DNA of 64,000 nucleotides from an uncultured Bacteroidia bacterium (GCA_902794005.1 CADBFO010000004.1:1-64000), one strand, 5' to 3'; shown: positions 33,338-42,465, counted from the stretch's first letter. Made by a program: numbers and translations. Notes: a model not told the origin generated them from the letters alone.

Positions 33338-36300
33338 ATGACTTTCAAAGAATATAAGGGGCTGGATTTGACCGAGACCGGAAAAGAGGTCCTGGACAGA
33401 TGGAAACGGATTCATGCGTTTGAGAAATCGCTGGAAATTCGTGAAGGAGCCCCTTCGTTCATTTTTTTCGAAGGCCCTCCGTCCGCCAACGGCATGCCGG
33501 GCATCCATCATGTGATGGCCCGTTCCATCAAGGATGCCATCTGCCGGTACAAGACGCAGACCGGCTACCGGGTAGCCCGTCGCGCCGGATGGGACACCCA
33601 CGGACTTCCCGTGGAACTGGGCGTCGAAAAGAAACTGGGTATCACCAAGGCCGACATCGGCACGAAGGTGTCGGTGGAGGAATATAACGCCACCTGCCGC
33701 AAGGAGGTGATGAAATACACCAAGGAGTGGGTGAACATGACGGAGCGGGTAGGATACTGGGTGGATATGAACGACCCTTACGTCACCTACGACAACCGTT
33801 ACATCGAGACGCTGTGGTACCTTCTCAGGAAAATCTATGACAAGGGTCTCCTGTACAAGGGATACACCATTCAGCCGTATTCTCCCACGGACGGCACCGG
33901 CCTCAGTTCCCACGAACTCAATCAGCCCGGCTGCTACAAGGACGTGAGCGACACTACGGCCACCGTTCAGTTCCGGGTGGAAGGGGAGGAGGATCTCTAC
34001 TTCCTGGCCTGGACCACCACGCCCTGGACCCTTCCTTCCAATACGGCGCTGTGCGTGGGGCCCAACATCGACTATGTGAAGGTGAGGTCGGCCAATCCTT
34101 ATACCGGGGCGCAGGCAACGTATATCGTGGCCGAAGCCCGCGTGGACGCTCTCTTCGGGCCCAAGGTGGAACATGAGCTGCTCCCGGGCCGCATCAAGGG
34201 CAGTGAACTTGTCGGACTGCGCTACAGGCAGCTCATCCCGTGGTTCCGTCCGAACGGGGACGCATTCCGCGTGATTTCCGGGGATTATGTGACCACGGAT
34301 GAGGGTACGGGCATCGTCCATATCGCTCCCACCTTCGGTGCGGATGACAAGCGGGTGGCCGCCGCGGCCGGCATCGGCGCGGTGATGCCGGTTGACAAGG
34401 ATGGAAACCCGCAGGCCCAGGTGGACCGCCAGGGTCGCTTCATGCGCCTGGAAGATATGGACCCGGCCTATGCCGCCACGGTGGATCCGTCCTACAAGGA
34501 ATATTCCGGCCGTTATGTGAAAGCCGGCTACAAGCAGTATTTCGAGCATGCCGATGAAGAAGGCACGCTGGATATCGACCTTTGCGTCATGATGAAGGCC
34601 GACGGCCGCGCCTTCAAGGTGCAGAAACACGTGCACAGCTATCCGCACAGCTGGCGTACAGACCTTCCGGTCCTGTACTATCCGCTGGACAGCTGGTTCA
34701 TCAAGGCATCGGCCGTAAAAGAGCAGATGGTGGCCCTGAACAGGGAAATCACCTGGAAGCCCGCCTCCACGGGAACCGGCCGTTTCGGCCAGTGGCTGGA
34801 GAACATCCAGGATTGGAATCTTTCCCGCAGCCGCTACTGGGGCACGCCGCTGCCCATCTGGCGTACGGAAGACGGAAAGGAGGAGAAGTGCATCGGCTCG
34901 GTGAAAGAACTGTATGAAGAGATCGAAAAGGCTGTCGCCGCCGGCATCATGCCTTCCCATCCGCTCAAGGACAAAGGCTTCGATCCGGCCGACATGAGCC
35001 TGGAGAACTACAACAAGATAGACCTTCACCGTCCGTATGTGGACGGAATTTACCTGGTATCGCCTTCCGGCCGGAAGATGGTCCGCGAGAGCGATCTGAT
35101 CGACGTCTGGTTCGATTCGGGTGCCATGCCTTATGCCCAGGAGGGGCTGCGGGGCCTGGATACTCCCGCTTTTGGCGCCACGGCCGATTTCATTGCCGAA
35201 GGCGTGGACCAGACCCGGGGCTGGTTCTATACCCTGCATGCCATCCACACCATGATTTCCGGTACGCCCGCTTTCAAGAGGGTGATTTCCAACGGCCTGG
35301 TGCTGGATAAGAACGGCAACAAAATGAGCAAGCGCCTGGGCAACGCCGTGGATCCGTTCCAGGCCCTTGATACCTATGGTGCAGACGCTCTCCGCTGGTA
35401 CATGCTCACCAATGCCGAGCCGTGGGACAACCTCAAGTTCGATGAGAGCGGCGTGGCCGATGTGCGGCGCAAGTTCTTCGGCACGCTGTACAACACCTAC
35501 GCTTTCTTTGCCCGCTATGCCAATATCGACGGCTGGGCGCCTTCCTGTCATGCTGAGCGCAGCTGTCATTCTGAGCGTAGCGAAGAATCTCTCACCGAGC
35601 TGGACCGCTGGATTATCTCCCGCCTGAACACGGTCATCCGCGACGTCCGCGCCGCGTATGAAGACTATGATGTTAAAACCGCCGGCCGCCTCCTGGAGAC
35701 CTTCGTCTGCGACGACGTGTCCAACTGGTATGTCCGTCTGAACCGCGCCCGTTTCTGGGCCGGTGAGATGACTCCGGACAAGCAGGCCGCCTACGGAACG
35801 CTATACAGGGTGCTGGTGGATGTCGCCGTCCTGGCCGACCCCATTGCTCCGTTCTTCATGGATCAGCTCTATCTGGACCTGACGGCTTGTCATTCCGATT
35901 CTTCCTGTCATTCTGAGCGCAGCGAAGAATCTGTCCACTTCGTGCGCATGCCGGAGGCCGATGCCTCCGTTGTGGACCGCGAACTGGAGGAGCGCATGGC
36001 CCTGGCGCAGCAGGCCACCTCCTTGGTGCTGGCCCTTCGCAAGAAGGTGAACATCCCGGTGCGTCAGCCGCTGCAGAAAGTGATGATTCCCGTTATTTCG
36101 GAAAAGGTCCGCACCCGGCTGGAATCCGTGAAGGAGATTATCCTGGCCGAGGTGAACGTGAAGGAGATGGAATTCATCTCCGACACCACCGGGATCATGA
36201 CGCTCCGCATCAAGCCTAATTTCAAAGTGCTTGGCAAGACATACGGTGCACGGATGAAGGAAATCGCCGCCGCCTTCGGTTCCTTGGAGCAGCCGGTGAT

Positions 36301-36742
36301 TGCCGCCATCCGGAAGGCCGATACCGCAGGGGAAGCCTACACGCTGGCCCTCCCCGGCGGCGACGTGGTGCTGAATCCCGGAGACTATGCCGTTTCTTCC
36401 GAGGATATGCCCGGCACGCTGGTGGCTTCCGAAGGCGCCCTCACGGTGGCGCTGGACATTGAAGTAACGCCTGAACTGCGCCGCGAGGGCCTGTCCCGCG
36501 AATTGGTGAACCGCATACAGAACCTGAGAAAGAGTTCCGGTTTTGACGTTACCGACCGTATCGTCACGGAGATTTATTCCGATGATGAGGACCTGGCCGA
36601 CGCCCTATCCGCTTTCGGGGAGTATGTGAAAGCGCAAACCCTGTCTCTGCGCATCGGCCTCAACGGATTTGCCGACGCCCCCGCCTCGGCCACGGAAGTG
36701 GAATGGACGGAAGGGACGATAAAACTGATTGTAAAACGTTAA
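33338..36742 (+). CDS. ileS: isoleucyl-tRNA synthetase, eukaryote-like type, with two repeat insertions
   Basis: A class I synthetase charging tRNA-Ile. The HIGH-equivalent lies in GPPSANGMPGIHH near residue 50, followed by CRYKTQTGYRV and GWDTHGLPVE; the editing domain follows with TTPWTLPSNTAL; KMSKRLGNA is near residue 665. The signature is that of the IleS2/eukaryote-like group, whose bacterial members are often mupirocin tolerant. Two stretches in the tRNA-binding C-terminal part, about residues 737-751 and 851-865, are encoded by in-frame dispersed repeats ([17 protein letters not shown] and [15 protein letters not shown]). At 1134 residues it is otherwise of normal size. DksA-like and lspA genes follow. 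Confidence 0.95.
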   Translation: MTFKEYKGLDLTETGKEVLDRWKRIHAFEKSLEIREGAPSFIFFEGPPSANGMPGIHHVMARSIKDAICRYKTQTGYRVARRAGWDTHGLPVELGVEKKLGITKADIGTKVSVEEYNATCRKEVMKYTKEWVNMTERVGYWVDMNDPYVTYDNRYIETLWYLLRKIYDKGLLYKGYTIQPYSPTDGTGLSSHELNQPGCYKDVSDTTATVQFRVEGEEDLYFLAWTTTPWTLPSNTALCVGPNIDYVKVRSANPYTGAQATYIVAEARVDALFGPKVEHELLPGRIKGSELVGLRYRQLIPWFRPNGDAFRVISGDYVTTDEGTGIVHIAPTFGADDKRVAAAAGIGAVMPVDKDGNPQAQVDRQGRFMRLEDMDPAYAATVDPSYKEYSGRYVKAGYKQYFEHADEEGTLDIDLCVMMKADGRAFKVQKHVHSYPHSWRTDLPVLYYPLDSWFIKASAVKEQMVALNREITWKPASTGTGRFGQWLENIQDWNLSRSRYWGTPLPIWRTEDGKEEKCIGSVKELYEEIEKAVAAGIMPSHPLKDKGFDPADMSLENYNKIDLHRPYVDGIYLVSPSGRKMVRESDLIDVWFDSGAMPYAQEGLRGLDTPAFGATADFIAEGVDQTRGWFYTLHAIHTMISGTPAFKRVISNGLVLDKNGNKMSKRLGNAVDPFQALDTYGADALRWYMLTNAEPWDNLKFDESGVADVRRKFFGTLYNTYAFFARYANIDGWAPSCHAERSCHSERSEESLTELDRWIISRLNTVIRDVRAAYEDYDVKTAGRLLETFVCDDVSNWYVRLNRARFWAGEMTPDKQAAYGTLYRVLVDVAVLADPIAPFFMDQLYLDLTACHSDSSCHSERSEESVHFVRMPEADASVVDRELEERMALAQQATSLVLALRKKVNIPVRQPLQKVMIPVISEKVRTRLESVKEIILAEVNVKEMEFISDTTGIMTLRIKPNFKVLGKTYGARMKEIAAAFGSLEQPVIAAIRKADTAGEAYTLALPGGDVVLNPGDYAVSSEDMPGTLVASEGALTVALDIEVTPELRREGLSRELVNRIQNLRKSSGFDVTDRIVTEIYSDDEDLADALSAFGEYVKAQTLSLRIGLNGFADAPASATEVEWTEGTIKLIVKR
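35546..35590 (+). repeat. [13 protein letters not shown] repeats inside ileS, copies 8a/8b
   Basis: A truncated copy (35546-35562) joined to a full copy (35564-35590), in frame, encoding [15 protein letters not shown]. It lies between the catalytic core and the anticodon-binding region. Confidence 0.9.
35888..35932 (+). repeat. [13 protein letters not shown] repeats inside ileS, copies 9a/9b
   Basis: A truncated copy (35888-35904) joined to a full copy (35906-35932), again in frame, encoding [15 protein letters not shown]. The same truncated-plus-full pattern is seen at 5233-5278, 29705-29753 and 35546-35590. Confidence 0.9.
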
Positions 36743-36748
36743 TAAAAT

Positions 36749-37150
36749 ATGGTAGAGAACAATAAAACCCGCTATTCTGACGAGGAACTTGAAGAATTCC
36801 GTGCCATTATCAACGAAATGTTGGAAAAGGCACGCTCGGAGTACAATACCCTTCGGGAAGCCATGACCCACGCCGGTGGCAACGATATCCTGGATACGGC
36901 TCCCACCTTCAAGACCGTGGAGGACGACGGCGCCTTCCAGCTTTCCAAGGAAGAGGCTGGCGCCCTGGCTCAGCGTCAGTACAAGTTTATCCAGAACCTG
37001 GAGGCCGCCCTTGTCCGTATCGAAAACAAGACTTACGGGATCTGCCGTGTCACCGGCAAGCTCATTCCCAAGGAGCGTCTGCGTCTGGTGCCGCATGCCA
37101 CCACCACCGTGGAAGGCAAGGCTATTCTGGAAAAGACCGGCCGTAAGTAA
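36749..37150 (+). CDS. DksA/TraR-like protein with degenerate zinc finger
   Basis: A 133-residue protein with a long N-terminal coiled-coil and a C-terminal YGICRVTGKLIPKERLRLVPHATT segment that aligns with the DksA zinc finger. Only one of the usual four cysteines (C in GICRVTG) is visible, plus a His, so zinc binding may be lost. DksA-type proteins enter the RNA polymerase secondary channel and tune stress transcription. It lies six bases after ileS and overlaps lspA by one base. Confidence 0.82.
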   Translation: MVENNKTRYSDEELEEFRAIINEMLEKARSEYNTLREAMTHAGGNDILDTAPTFKTVEDDGAFQLSKEEAGALAQRQYKFIQNLEAALVRIENKTYGICRVTGKLIPKERLRLVPHATTTVEGKAILEKTGRK

Positions 37151-37749
37151 TGGCCAAGTCTTCCAAAGGGACGCGACTGCTGCTGCTCGGAATCCTGTTG
37201 GTGGTCATTGACCAGGTCATCAAGGTCCTGGTCAAGACCAATATGTCTTTGGGCGAGAGCATCCCCGTGCTCGGAGACTGGTTCCAGCTGCTTTTTGTGG
37301 AGAACAAAGGCATGGCTTTCGGCATGGCTTTCGGCGGTGTCGTGGGGAAGTATATCCTTACGCTGTTCCGCTTGGTTCTATTCGGGGTTTTGTGCTGGTG
37401 GATTTCCCGTCTGATGAAGCGGGAACCCCCGGTTCCCTCAGGTGTCCTGGTGGGGCTCACCCTTATCACGGCCGGTGCTTTCGGCAATATCATCGACTGC
37501 CTGTGCTACGGCCTCATCTTTTCGGAATCCACGTACAATACAGTGGCCACCCTGGGCTCCTATGCCCCTTTGATGCAGGGCAAGGTGGTGGATATGTTCT
37601 ATTTCCCGCTCTGGACCTGGCCGGACTGGATTCCCGGCCTGGGCGGACACATTTTCTTTGAACCCGTCTTCAATTTTGCCGACAGTTGCGTGACCGTGGG
37701 CGCCACTTATCTCATCCTTTTCCACTGGAAGTTTTTCGCCAAGGAGTAG
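37150..37749 (+). CDS. lspA: lipoprotein signal peptidase (signal peptidase II)
   Basis: An inner-membrane aspartyl protease that removes signal peptides from prolipoproteins. The 199-residue protein has four transmembrane helices, VVIDQVIK in the first helix, VENKGMAFGM, and the two catalytic aspartates in GNIIDCLCYG and FNFADSCVTVG. Somewhat longer than E. coli LspA owing to a loop between the aspartates, as usual in Bacteroidota. It is co-transcribed with the DksA-like gene and ileS. Confidence 0.95.
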   Translation: MAKSSKGTRLLLLGILLVVIDQVIKVLVKTNMSLGESIPVLGDWFQLLFVENKGMAFGMAFGGVVGKYILTLFRLVLFGVLCWWISRLMKREPPVPSGVLVGLTLITAGAFGNIIDCLCYGLIFSESTYNTVATLGSYAPLMQGKVVDMFYFPLWTWPDWIPGLGGHIFFEPVFNFADSCVTVGATYLILFHWKFFAKE

Positions 37750-37767
37750 TGTCTTCTGTTCCCGACC

Positions 37768-39999
37768 ATGAAAAGACTGCTTCTTGCCATACCGGCTCTC
37801 CTTCTTTTGTCGAGCGTTTCCTGTGGCCCCCGGGAGCAGGATTTCCTTCCCGGCCACGTGGCGATCTTCGAGGCGCCCCCGCAGCGGATTCCCTCACATT
37901 ACTCCGTTGATGCGCCGCTTCTCGGAAACGGCAGCATGGGTGTTGCCTTGTCCGGGCCACCCGAACAGCTGACGTTTCACCTGAACCGAAACGATTTCTG
38001 GCGGCTGGTGTCGGCCCATAACGAGTCTTTCCCGGCGATCGCGGGCCGGGTGGAGCTGTCCGTTCCTGCGCTGAAAGGGGCGTCCTACCGGGTAGAGCAG
38101 CATCTGCGGAATGCGACGACATACGGGCGCTTCTCCCAGGACGGAATTTCGGCGTCCATAGAGGCGTATGTGGCTGCTACGGAGGATGTTCTCGTGCTCA
38201 GAATCAAGAATGATGGCCGGGAGCGCCTGTCCGGACAGGCTTGCCTGGCCCTTCCTGATAAGAGTGCCTTCCCGGAAAAACGGGAGCAGGGCATTGCTCC
38301 CGACGGCATCCAGTATATTTATCGCGCTTTTCCCGATTCCGTAGAGATCCCTTCAGCTTCGGCCTCCGCTTTGCGGGTCCCGGGAAGTCCAGAAGGCTCT
38401 TTTTCGCTGGCTCCCGGCGAAAGCCTTACGATGGTCTGTGCCACCGCAGGCAGTTTCAAGGCCGATGACTGCCTGCGGGAAGCCGGCAGGATGGCGGCCT
38501 CCTGCGGGAAGCGCCGTATTTCCGTGATACGGAAGGAGCATGAGAACTGGTGGGCTTCCTATTGGAACAAGTCCTGGGTGCGCATCGCAGACCAAGTCAT
38601 CGAGAAACAGTATTACCTCTCGTTGTATGGTATGGCATCCTGCAGCCGGGACAAGGACTTCCCGCCGTCACTTTTCGGCAGCTGGATTACGAAAGAAATC
38701 CCCGGCTGGATGGGCGATTACCATCTCAATTACAATCACATGGCGCCCTACTATGGCCTGTATTCGTCCAACCGCCTGGAACAGGCCGACCCGTATTCTG
38801 CGCCACTTCTGGCCGCCATTCCGCGCGGCCGGTATTATTCGGCGTCGGTCTGCGGCATTCCGGAGGGAATCCTCCTGCCGGTCGGGATTGGTCCGCTGGG
38901 AGTGGAGACCACCCGTTGGTCCGCATCCATGGAGCGGGCGCATCCTGACTGGAAAGAGCGCGGATACATCCAGGATGACGGCATGTTCTTTGGGCAAAAG
39001 AGCAATTCGGCCTATGCTGTCTGCAATCTTGCCATGCAGTTCTACCGCACCCTGGACAGGGACTTCACGGAGCGGGTCTATCCTTTCGTGAAGGGGGTAG
39101 CCACTTTCTGGGAAAACTACCTGGTCCTGGAGGATGGCCGCTATGTCATTCTGGACGATGCCATCCACGAAGGGACCATCGGCACCAAGAATCCCATCTG
39201 TTCGCTGGGCCTGGTGCGTCTGGTGATGGAGACAGCCTGCGACATGAGCGAATTTCTGGGCGTGGATTCCGAGCGTCGGGAAGCGTGGAAAGACCGGCAA
39301 ACCCGCCTGGCCGATTATCCCACGCAGGAGCGCGGCGGAAAAACCGTTTTCCGTTATACGGAAGAAGGGGTGGCCTGGTGGAACGACAACACGCTCGGCA
39401 TCCAGCATATCTATCCTGCTGGCCAGATTGGCCTGGACAGTGACCCCGCATTGCTGGAAATTGCCCGCAATACCATTGAGGAAATGCACCGGTGGATGGA
39501 TTTCAACGGGACCAACAGCTTCTATCCTGCGGCTGTTCGGGTCGGTTATCCGGCCGACAGCATCCTCACCCGTCTCCATGCGTATGCCTTGCACACTTAT
39601 CCGAACGGCTTCCAGCAGGACAATCCCCACGGCCCGGAGAACTGGAGTACCGTCCCGTGCACCGTCAACGAGATGCTGTGCATGGGACACCGGGGAATGG
39701 TCCGCCTTTTCCCGGTCTGGCCCAGGGCGTTGGACGCGTCCTTTCATCAGCTGAGGGTTGAAGGGGCTTTTCTGGTATCGGCCACTCTCAGGGACGGCGA
39801 AATCGGGGAGGTGACCCTTTTGAGCGAACAGGGAGCCCCGCTCACGATGCTGAATCCCTGGCCGGGACAGGATGTGGAAATTACGGCATCCGGCGGGAAA
39901 AAGCAGCTGACCGGCGGACCGGTCCTCCATTTGGAGACCAGCCCGGGAAGCACATACCTTTTTAAAAATCGGGACAATCTCCAAAAACTTGCACGATGA
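37768..39999 (+). CDS. GH95-like glycoside hydrolase lipoprotein
   Basis: A 743-residue lipoprotein (signal ending SSVSC near residue 19). An N-terminal beta-sandwich is followed by an (alpha/alpha)6 barrel with WMGDYHLNYNHMAPYY, resembling the GH95 active-site strand, and late HTYPNGFQQDNPHG. GH95 enzymes are alpha-L-fucosidases or galactosidases acting on surface or diet glycans. The match is partial, so substrate is open and a GH65-related assignment is possible. Its 3' end overlaps the convergent DUF6786 gene by 38 bases. Confidence 0.68.
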   Translation: MKRLLLAIPALLLLSSVSCGPREQDFLPGHVAIFEAPPQRIPSHYSVDAPLLGNGSMGVALSGPPEQLTFHLNRNDFWRLVSAHNESFPAIAGRVELSVPALKGASYRVEQHLRNATTYGRFSQDGISASIEAYVAATEDVLVLRIKNDGRERLSGQACLALPDKSAFPEKREQGIAPDGIQYIYRAFPDSVEIPSASASALRVPGSPEGSFSLAPGESLTMVCATAGSFKADDCLREAGRMAASCGKRRISVIRKEHENWWASYWNKSWVRIADQVIEKQYYLSLYGMASCSRDKDFPPSLFGSWITKEIPGWMGDYHLNYNHMAPYYGLYSSNRLEQADPYSAPLLAAIPRGRYYSASVCGIPEGILLPVGIGPLGVETTRWSASMERAHPDWKERGYIQDDGMFFGQKSNSAYAVCNLAMQFYRTLDRDFTERVYPFVKGVATFWENYLVLEDGRYVILDDAIHEGTIGTKNPICSLGLVRLVMETACDMSEFLGVDSERREAWKDRQTRLADYPTQERGGKTVFRYTEEGVAWWNDNTLGIQHIYPAGQIGLDSDPALLEIARNTIEEMHRWMDFNGTNSFYPAAVRVGYPADSILTRLHAYALHTYPNGFQQDNPHGPENWSTVPCTVNEMLCMGHRGMVRLFPVWPRALDASFHQLRVEGAFLVSATLRDGEIGEVTLLSEQGAPLTMLNPWPGQDVEITASGGKKQLTGGPVLHLETSPGSTYLFKNRDNLQKLAR

Positions 40000-41155
40000 C
40001 CTTTTTCAGGAGGTCATTGCTGCCTGCCAAGTGGATGGTTGTCTGGGTATGGGTGAGGGTTTGGCCGGGTGCGAGGGCGGCGGCGGGAGAGGAGGATTCC
40101 ATCTCAAAGAAGGGTCCCATGATGGTTCCGTCTTCCGTCGGGCCGTCGTTATAGGCGTTGAGGGCGTCACCGCCGAAAGCGTCCTCCTGCGTTCCCCACT
40201 GGGAATTTACATAGCGTTCGCCGGGGGCCGGAAGATTGGTTTTCAAGATGGTGAGAAGGCCTTTTACCGGGTCGAACGCGCCGATGAGGCCAAGGGACCG
40301 CTGGGCCGACAGCCCGATCTTGGACCGGTATTTCCCGTCAATGGTGAACAGGACGAAGCCTTTCTCTGTCCGCAGTCGGCCGGCGGGCATCGGCCCGAAA
40401 TAGTCGTCTTTCACGACAGCCCCGTCTCCCTCCCGGTTATACGGGATGAATACGGTGGTCGTTTCGGAAGGGGAGAACATCCCCAGCATCCATACCGACG
40501 GCATTCCGCTCTCCTCGTCCCAGGCGAAATTCCCGTCATTGGTGATGGCGTTCCGGCTGGAATAAGCCACCTGTGATACGCCGTCCGGGACGGGGCCGAT
40601 AAGGGACTCCAGCGCATCTTTTTCCAGGAGAGTCACCGTCCGTTGCATGCGGATGGAAAAAAGCTTGTCTTTTGCATTCCGAAGCCGGGCATTCCCCAGG
40701 TAGCTGACACTTGTCTGTGTACGCTCTGTTACCCGGAAGCTGTCTGTGTCGAAGGGGGAGGGAACGACCCAGTTGGAAAAAACCTGTTCTGCGCCCGGAG
40801 CGAAGAACCAGCTTCCGGCTCCGCCTTCAGGCCCCAGCCAGAAGCGCTCTTCACCTCCGTAATTGTTGAACTGGAGGCTTTTTTCCCCGGCGGCGATGAA
40901 AGCATGGTTCAACCATCCATAACTTTCTCCGTCCCCGCCTTTCGAGGAGGATGTAGCGACGCGTCCTTGCCACGCAGGGACGGTTGCGATGCGTGAAAGC
41001 CCGTCCCGGGAAAACAGTTCTATCGTTTCGATGCCCTTCCCGTTCAGAAAGGCGATGTCATAAGCATAGGTTCCCATAACTGGTGTATTTGAGGAGCAGC
41101 CTCCCAGGACGGCAGCGAACAGGACCTGGAGGAGATACTTCCGTCGGTGCATCAT
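39962..41155 (-). CDS. DUF6786-like lipoprotein, mutarotase-type fold
   Basis: A 397-residue lipoprotein (LGGCSS). Its beta-rich sequence with NNYGGEERFWLGPEGG, FAWDEESGMPSVWMLGMFSP and a C-terminal FFEMESSSPAAALAPGQ matches the family annotated DUF6786 in Bacteroidota, thought to share the galactose mutarotase fold. No activity is established. It is the second gene of a unit with the LolA-like gene upstream and ends inside the convergent GH95-like gene. Confidence 0.65.
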   Translation of the reverse strand: MMHRRKYLLQVLFAAVLGGCSSNTPVMGTYAYDIAFLNGKGIETIELFSRDGLSRIATVPAWQGRVATSSSKGGDGESYGWLNHAFIAAGEKSLQFNNYGGEERFWLGPEGGAGSWFFAPGAEQVFSNWVVPSPFDTDSFRVTERTQTSVSYLGNARLRNAKDKLFSIRMQRTVTLLEKDALESLIGPVPDGVSQVAYSSRNAITNDGNFAWDEESGMPSVWMLGMFSPSETTTVFIPYNREGDGAVVKDDYFGPMPAGRLRTEKGFVLFTIDGKYRSKIGLSAQRSLGLIGAFDPVKGLLTILKTNLPAPGERYVNSQWGTQEDAFGGDALNAYNDGPTEDGTIMGPFFEMESSSPAAALAPGQTLTHTQTTIHLAGSNDLLKKVIVQVFGDCPDF

Positions 41156-41161
41156 TGTCTG

Positions 41162-41788
41162 CTATCTTTTGTCAATAATGGTGGCATCGGCATATCGGGA
41201 GGGATCGAAGGTTACTTCTTCCTCCGTAACGCCGATGGAAAAGTCCCGCATCGTAATGGTGATTCCTTTCTCCTTTATGCTTGTGCTGAGAGGAAGGTAC
41301 GTGCTTTTTGATATGACCAGGTCCATCTTTTTGGGGTCGTCCTTTTTGGTGTTGCCCTTGGATTTTGTACAGATGAAATACCAGGCTTCATCCGTTTCCT
41401 TCTTCATTTTGACGTCATATCCTTCCGTAATGCCATTGAGTGTCTTGACGTTGCTTTCCGCCTTGTTGTCTTCAGACGGGGTGGCGTTTGTTATGGTGAG
41501 TTCGTTTTTCGCCGCGTCATGGCTCCATGTCGTGACGCCGTCGGACCAGATCCGGGTCACATTCCCTTTGACATCGATAACGCCCTTGTATTTTTCCCCC
41601 AGCGTGTACATCGTTGTCGAAAACGTGCCCAGGATGGGGATTTTCATATCCATCACCATCGAGACACCCTCCTTGTCGAAACGGTTGGTCTCCTGATCCA
41701 TTCTGGCAATGATCTCTTCCGGGGTTTGTGCGAACAGGGCCGACGCAAAAAACAGGGATGCAAAAATGCTTATCAAGGCTCTTTTCAT
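41162..41788 (-). CDS. LolA-like outer membrane lipoprotein-sorting protein
   Basis: A 208-residue exported protein (signal peptide ending ALFA). It opens TPEEIIARMDQETNRFDKEG and forms the single beta-sheet half-barrel pattern of LolA/LolB-like proteins, with a WYFICTKSK strand. In the cell it would carry a lipid or lipoprotein through the periplasm; a stand-alone lipid-binding role is the alternative. A weak TATCTTAG box lies at 41810-41817 on this strand. The DUF6786 gene follows six bases after its stop. Confidence 0.7.
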   Translation of the reverse strand: MKRALISIFASLFFASALFAQTPEEIIARMDQETNRFDKEGVSMVMDMKIPILGTFSTTMYTLGEKYKGVIDVKGNVTRIWSDGVTTWSHDAAKNELTITNATPSEDNKAESNVKTLNGITEGYDVKMKKETDEAWYFICTKSKGNTKKDDPKKMDLVISKSTYLPLSTSIKEKGITITMRDFSIGVTEEEVTFDPSRYADATIIDKR

Positions 41789-41947
41789 AATTGGATTGTG
41801 TTTATTTTGCTAAGATACGAATTTCTTCACACAAATTCTCGTGGCTTCCGGCTTTTTTCATGCGCGGAGACGGCAGATCGCTCTCACCCGGATGCGTGAG
41901 GGAGAACCTGCCTCAGAATGACAGCGGACGAACATTCGACACCGGAC

Positions 41948-41997
41948 TGTCATTCTGAAATTTGCCCGAACTTGCCAAAGGGCGAAGTGAAGAATCT
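41948..41997 (+). repeat. [13 protein letters not shown] repeat, interrupted copy 10
   Basis: The left half TGTCATTCTGA and the right half GAAGTGAAGAATCT are separated by about 24 extra bases, so the copy looks broken by an insertion. Confidence 0.6.
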
Positions 41998-42146
41998 TTT
42001 GAGTCATCCCCTTATGTATAAGCGGCAAATAATCAGATACTTATCTGTCACCCTATACTGTGCAGCCTGTGATTTTCCCGAACAGCATCGGCGGACAACA
42101 TTCCAGTGTGACACGTAAGCTGCTGTCCGTCAGTTCTTTACATATA

Positions 42147-42175
42147 ATCCTCTGCACTTTTTGCGCAGAGGATTT
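42147..42175 (+). terminator. terminator-like hairpin
   Basis: ATCCTCTGC (42147-42155) pairs with GCAGAGGAT (42165-42173), followed by a short T-run. No intact gene ends here; it may have served a lost gene. Confidence 0.5.
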
Positions 42176-42289
42176 TGCGTAAGTGGCTCTGTCTCAGTGA
42201 TTTGTTTGCCACCCCTGCCGAAGTACCGTTGAGAGAGTGAAGCCGATGAAGGTACGGGCTACACTTCCCCGCGCCATGTCCCCGCGCTA

Positions 42290-42460
42290 CGCCCTCGCGC
42301 GGCTCCAACGAGTGCTGTGCTTCAAGTCTTGAAGCACACTTTGGCTTCCCGGGGGCCGATTTCGTGCTTCACCCGGGGTCCGGGAACATGCCTCAAGCAC
42401 GGTTTCGACCTTGCACGGGTAAAACTGTGCTTCAACTTTTGAAAGATCGTGGGCTCTGAC
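42290..42460. repeat. cluster of TGCTTCAA motifs and nested hairpins
   Basis: GTGCTTCAAG and CTTGAAGCAC form a perfect 10-base inverted repeat at 42317-42337. CGTGCTT (42363) pairs with AAGCACG (42395) around an inner CCCGG/CCGGG stem. GTGCTTCAA recurs at 42427. This is a dense structured DNA or RNA region with no coding signal. Confidence 0.55.
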
Positions 42461-42465
42461 CAGGT

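Larger units (their letters stand above)
41789..42290. other. non-coding stretch at the start of a decayed island
   Basis: No gene can be supported. It holds an inverted scrap of the dispersed repeat (about 41913-41924), an interrupted copy (41948-41997) and a terminator-like hairpin at 42147-42175. Confidence 0.5.

Noticed and set aside
33293..35569. A 758-codon antisense frame opposite ileS
   Set aside because: Shadow of ileS, no domain, no promoter.
41169..41696. A plus-strand frame opposite the LolA-like gene
   Set aside because: The minus-strand reading has a signal peptide and LolA pattern; this one does not.
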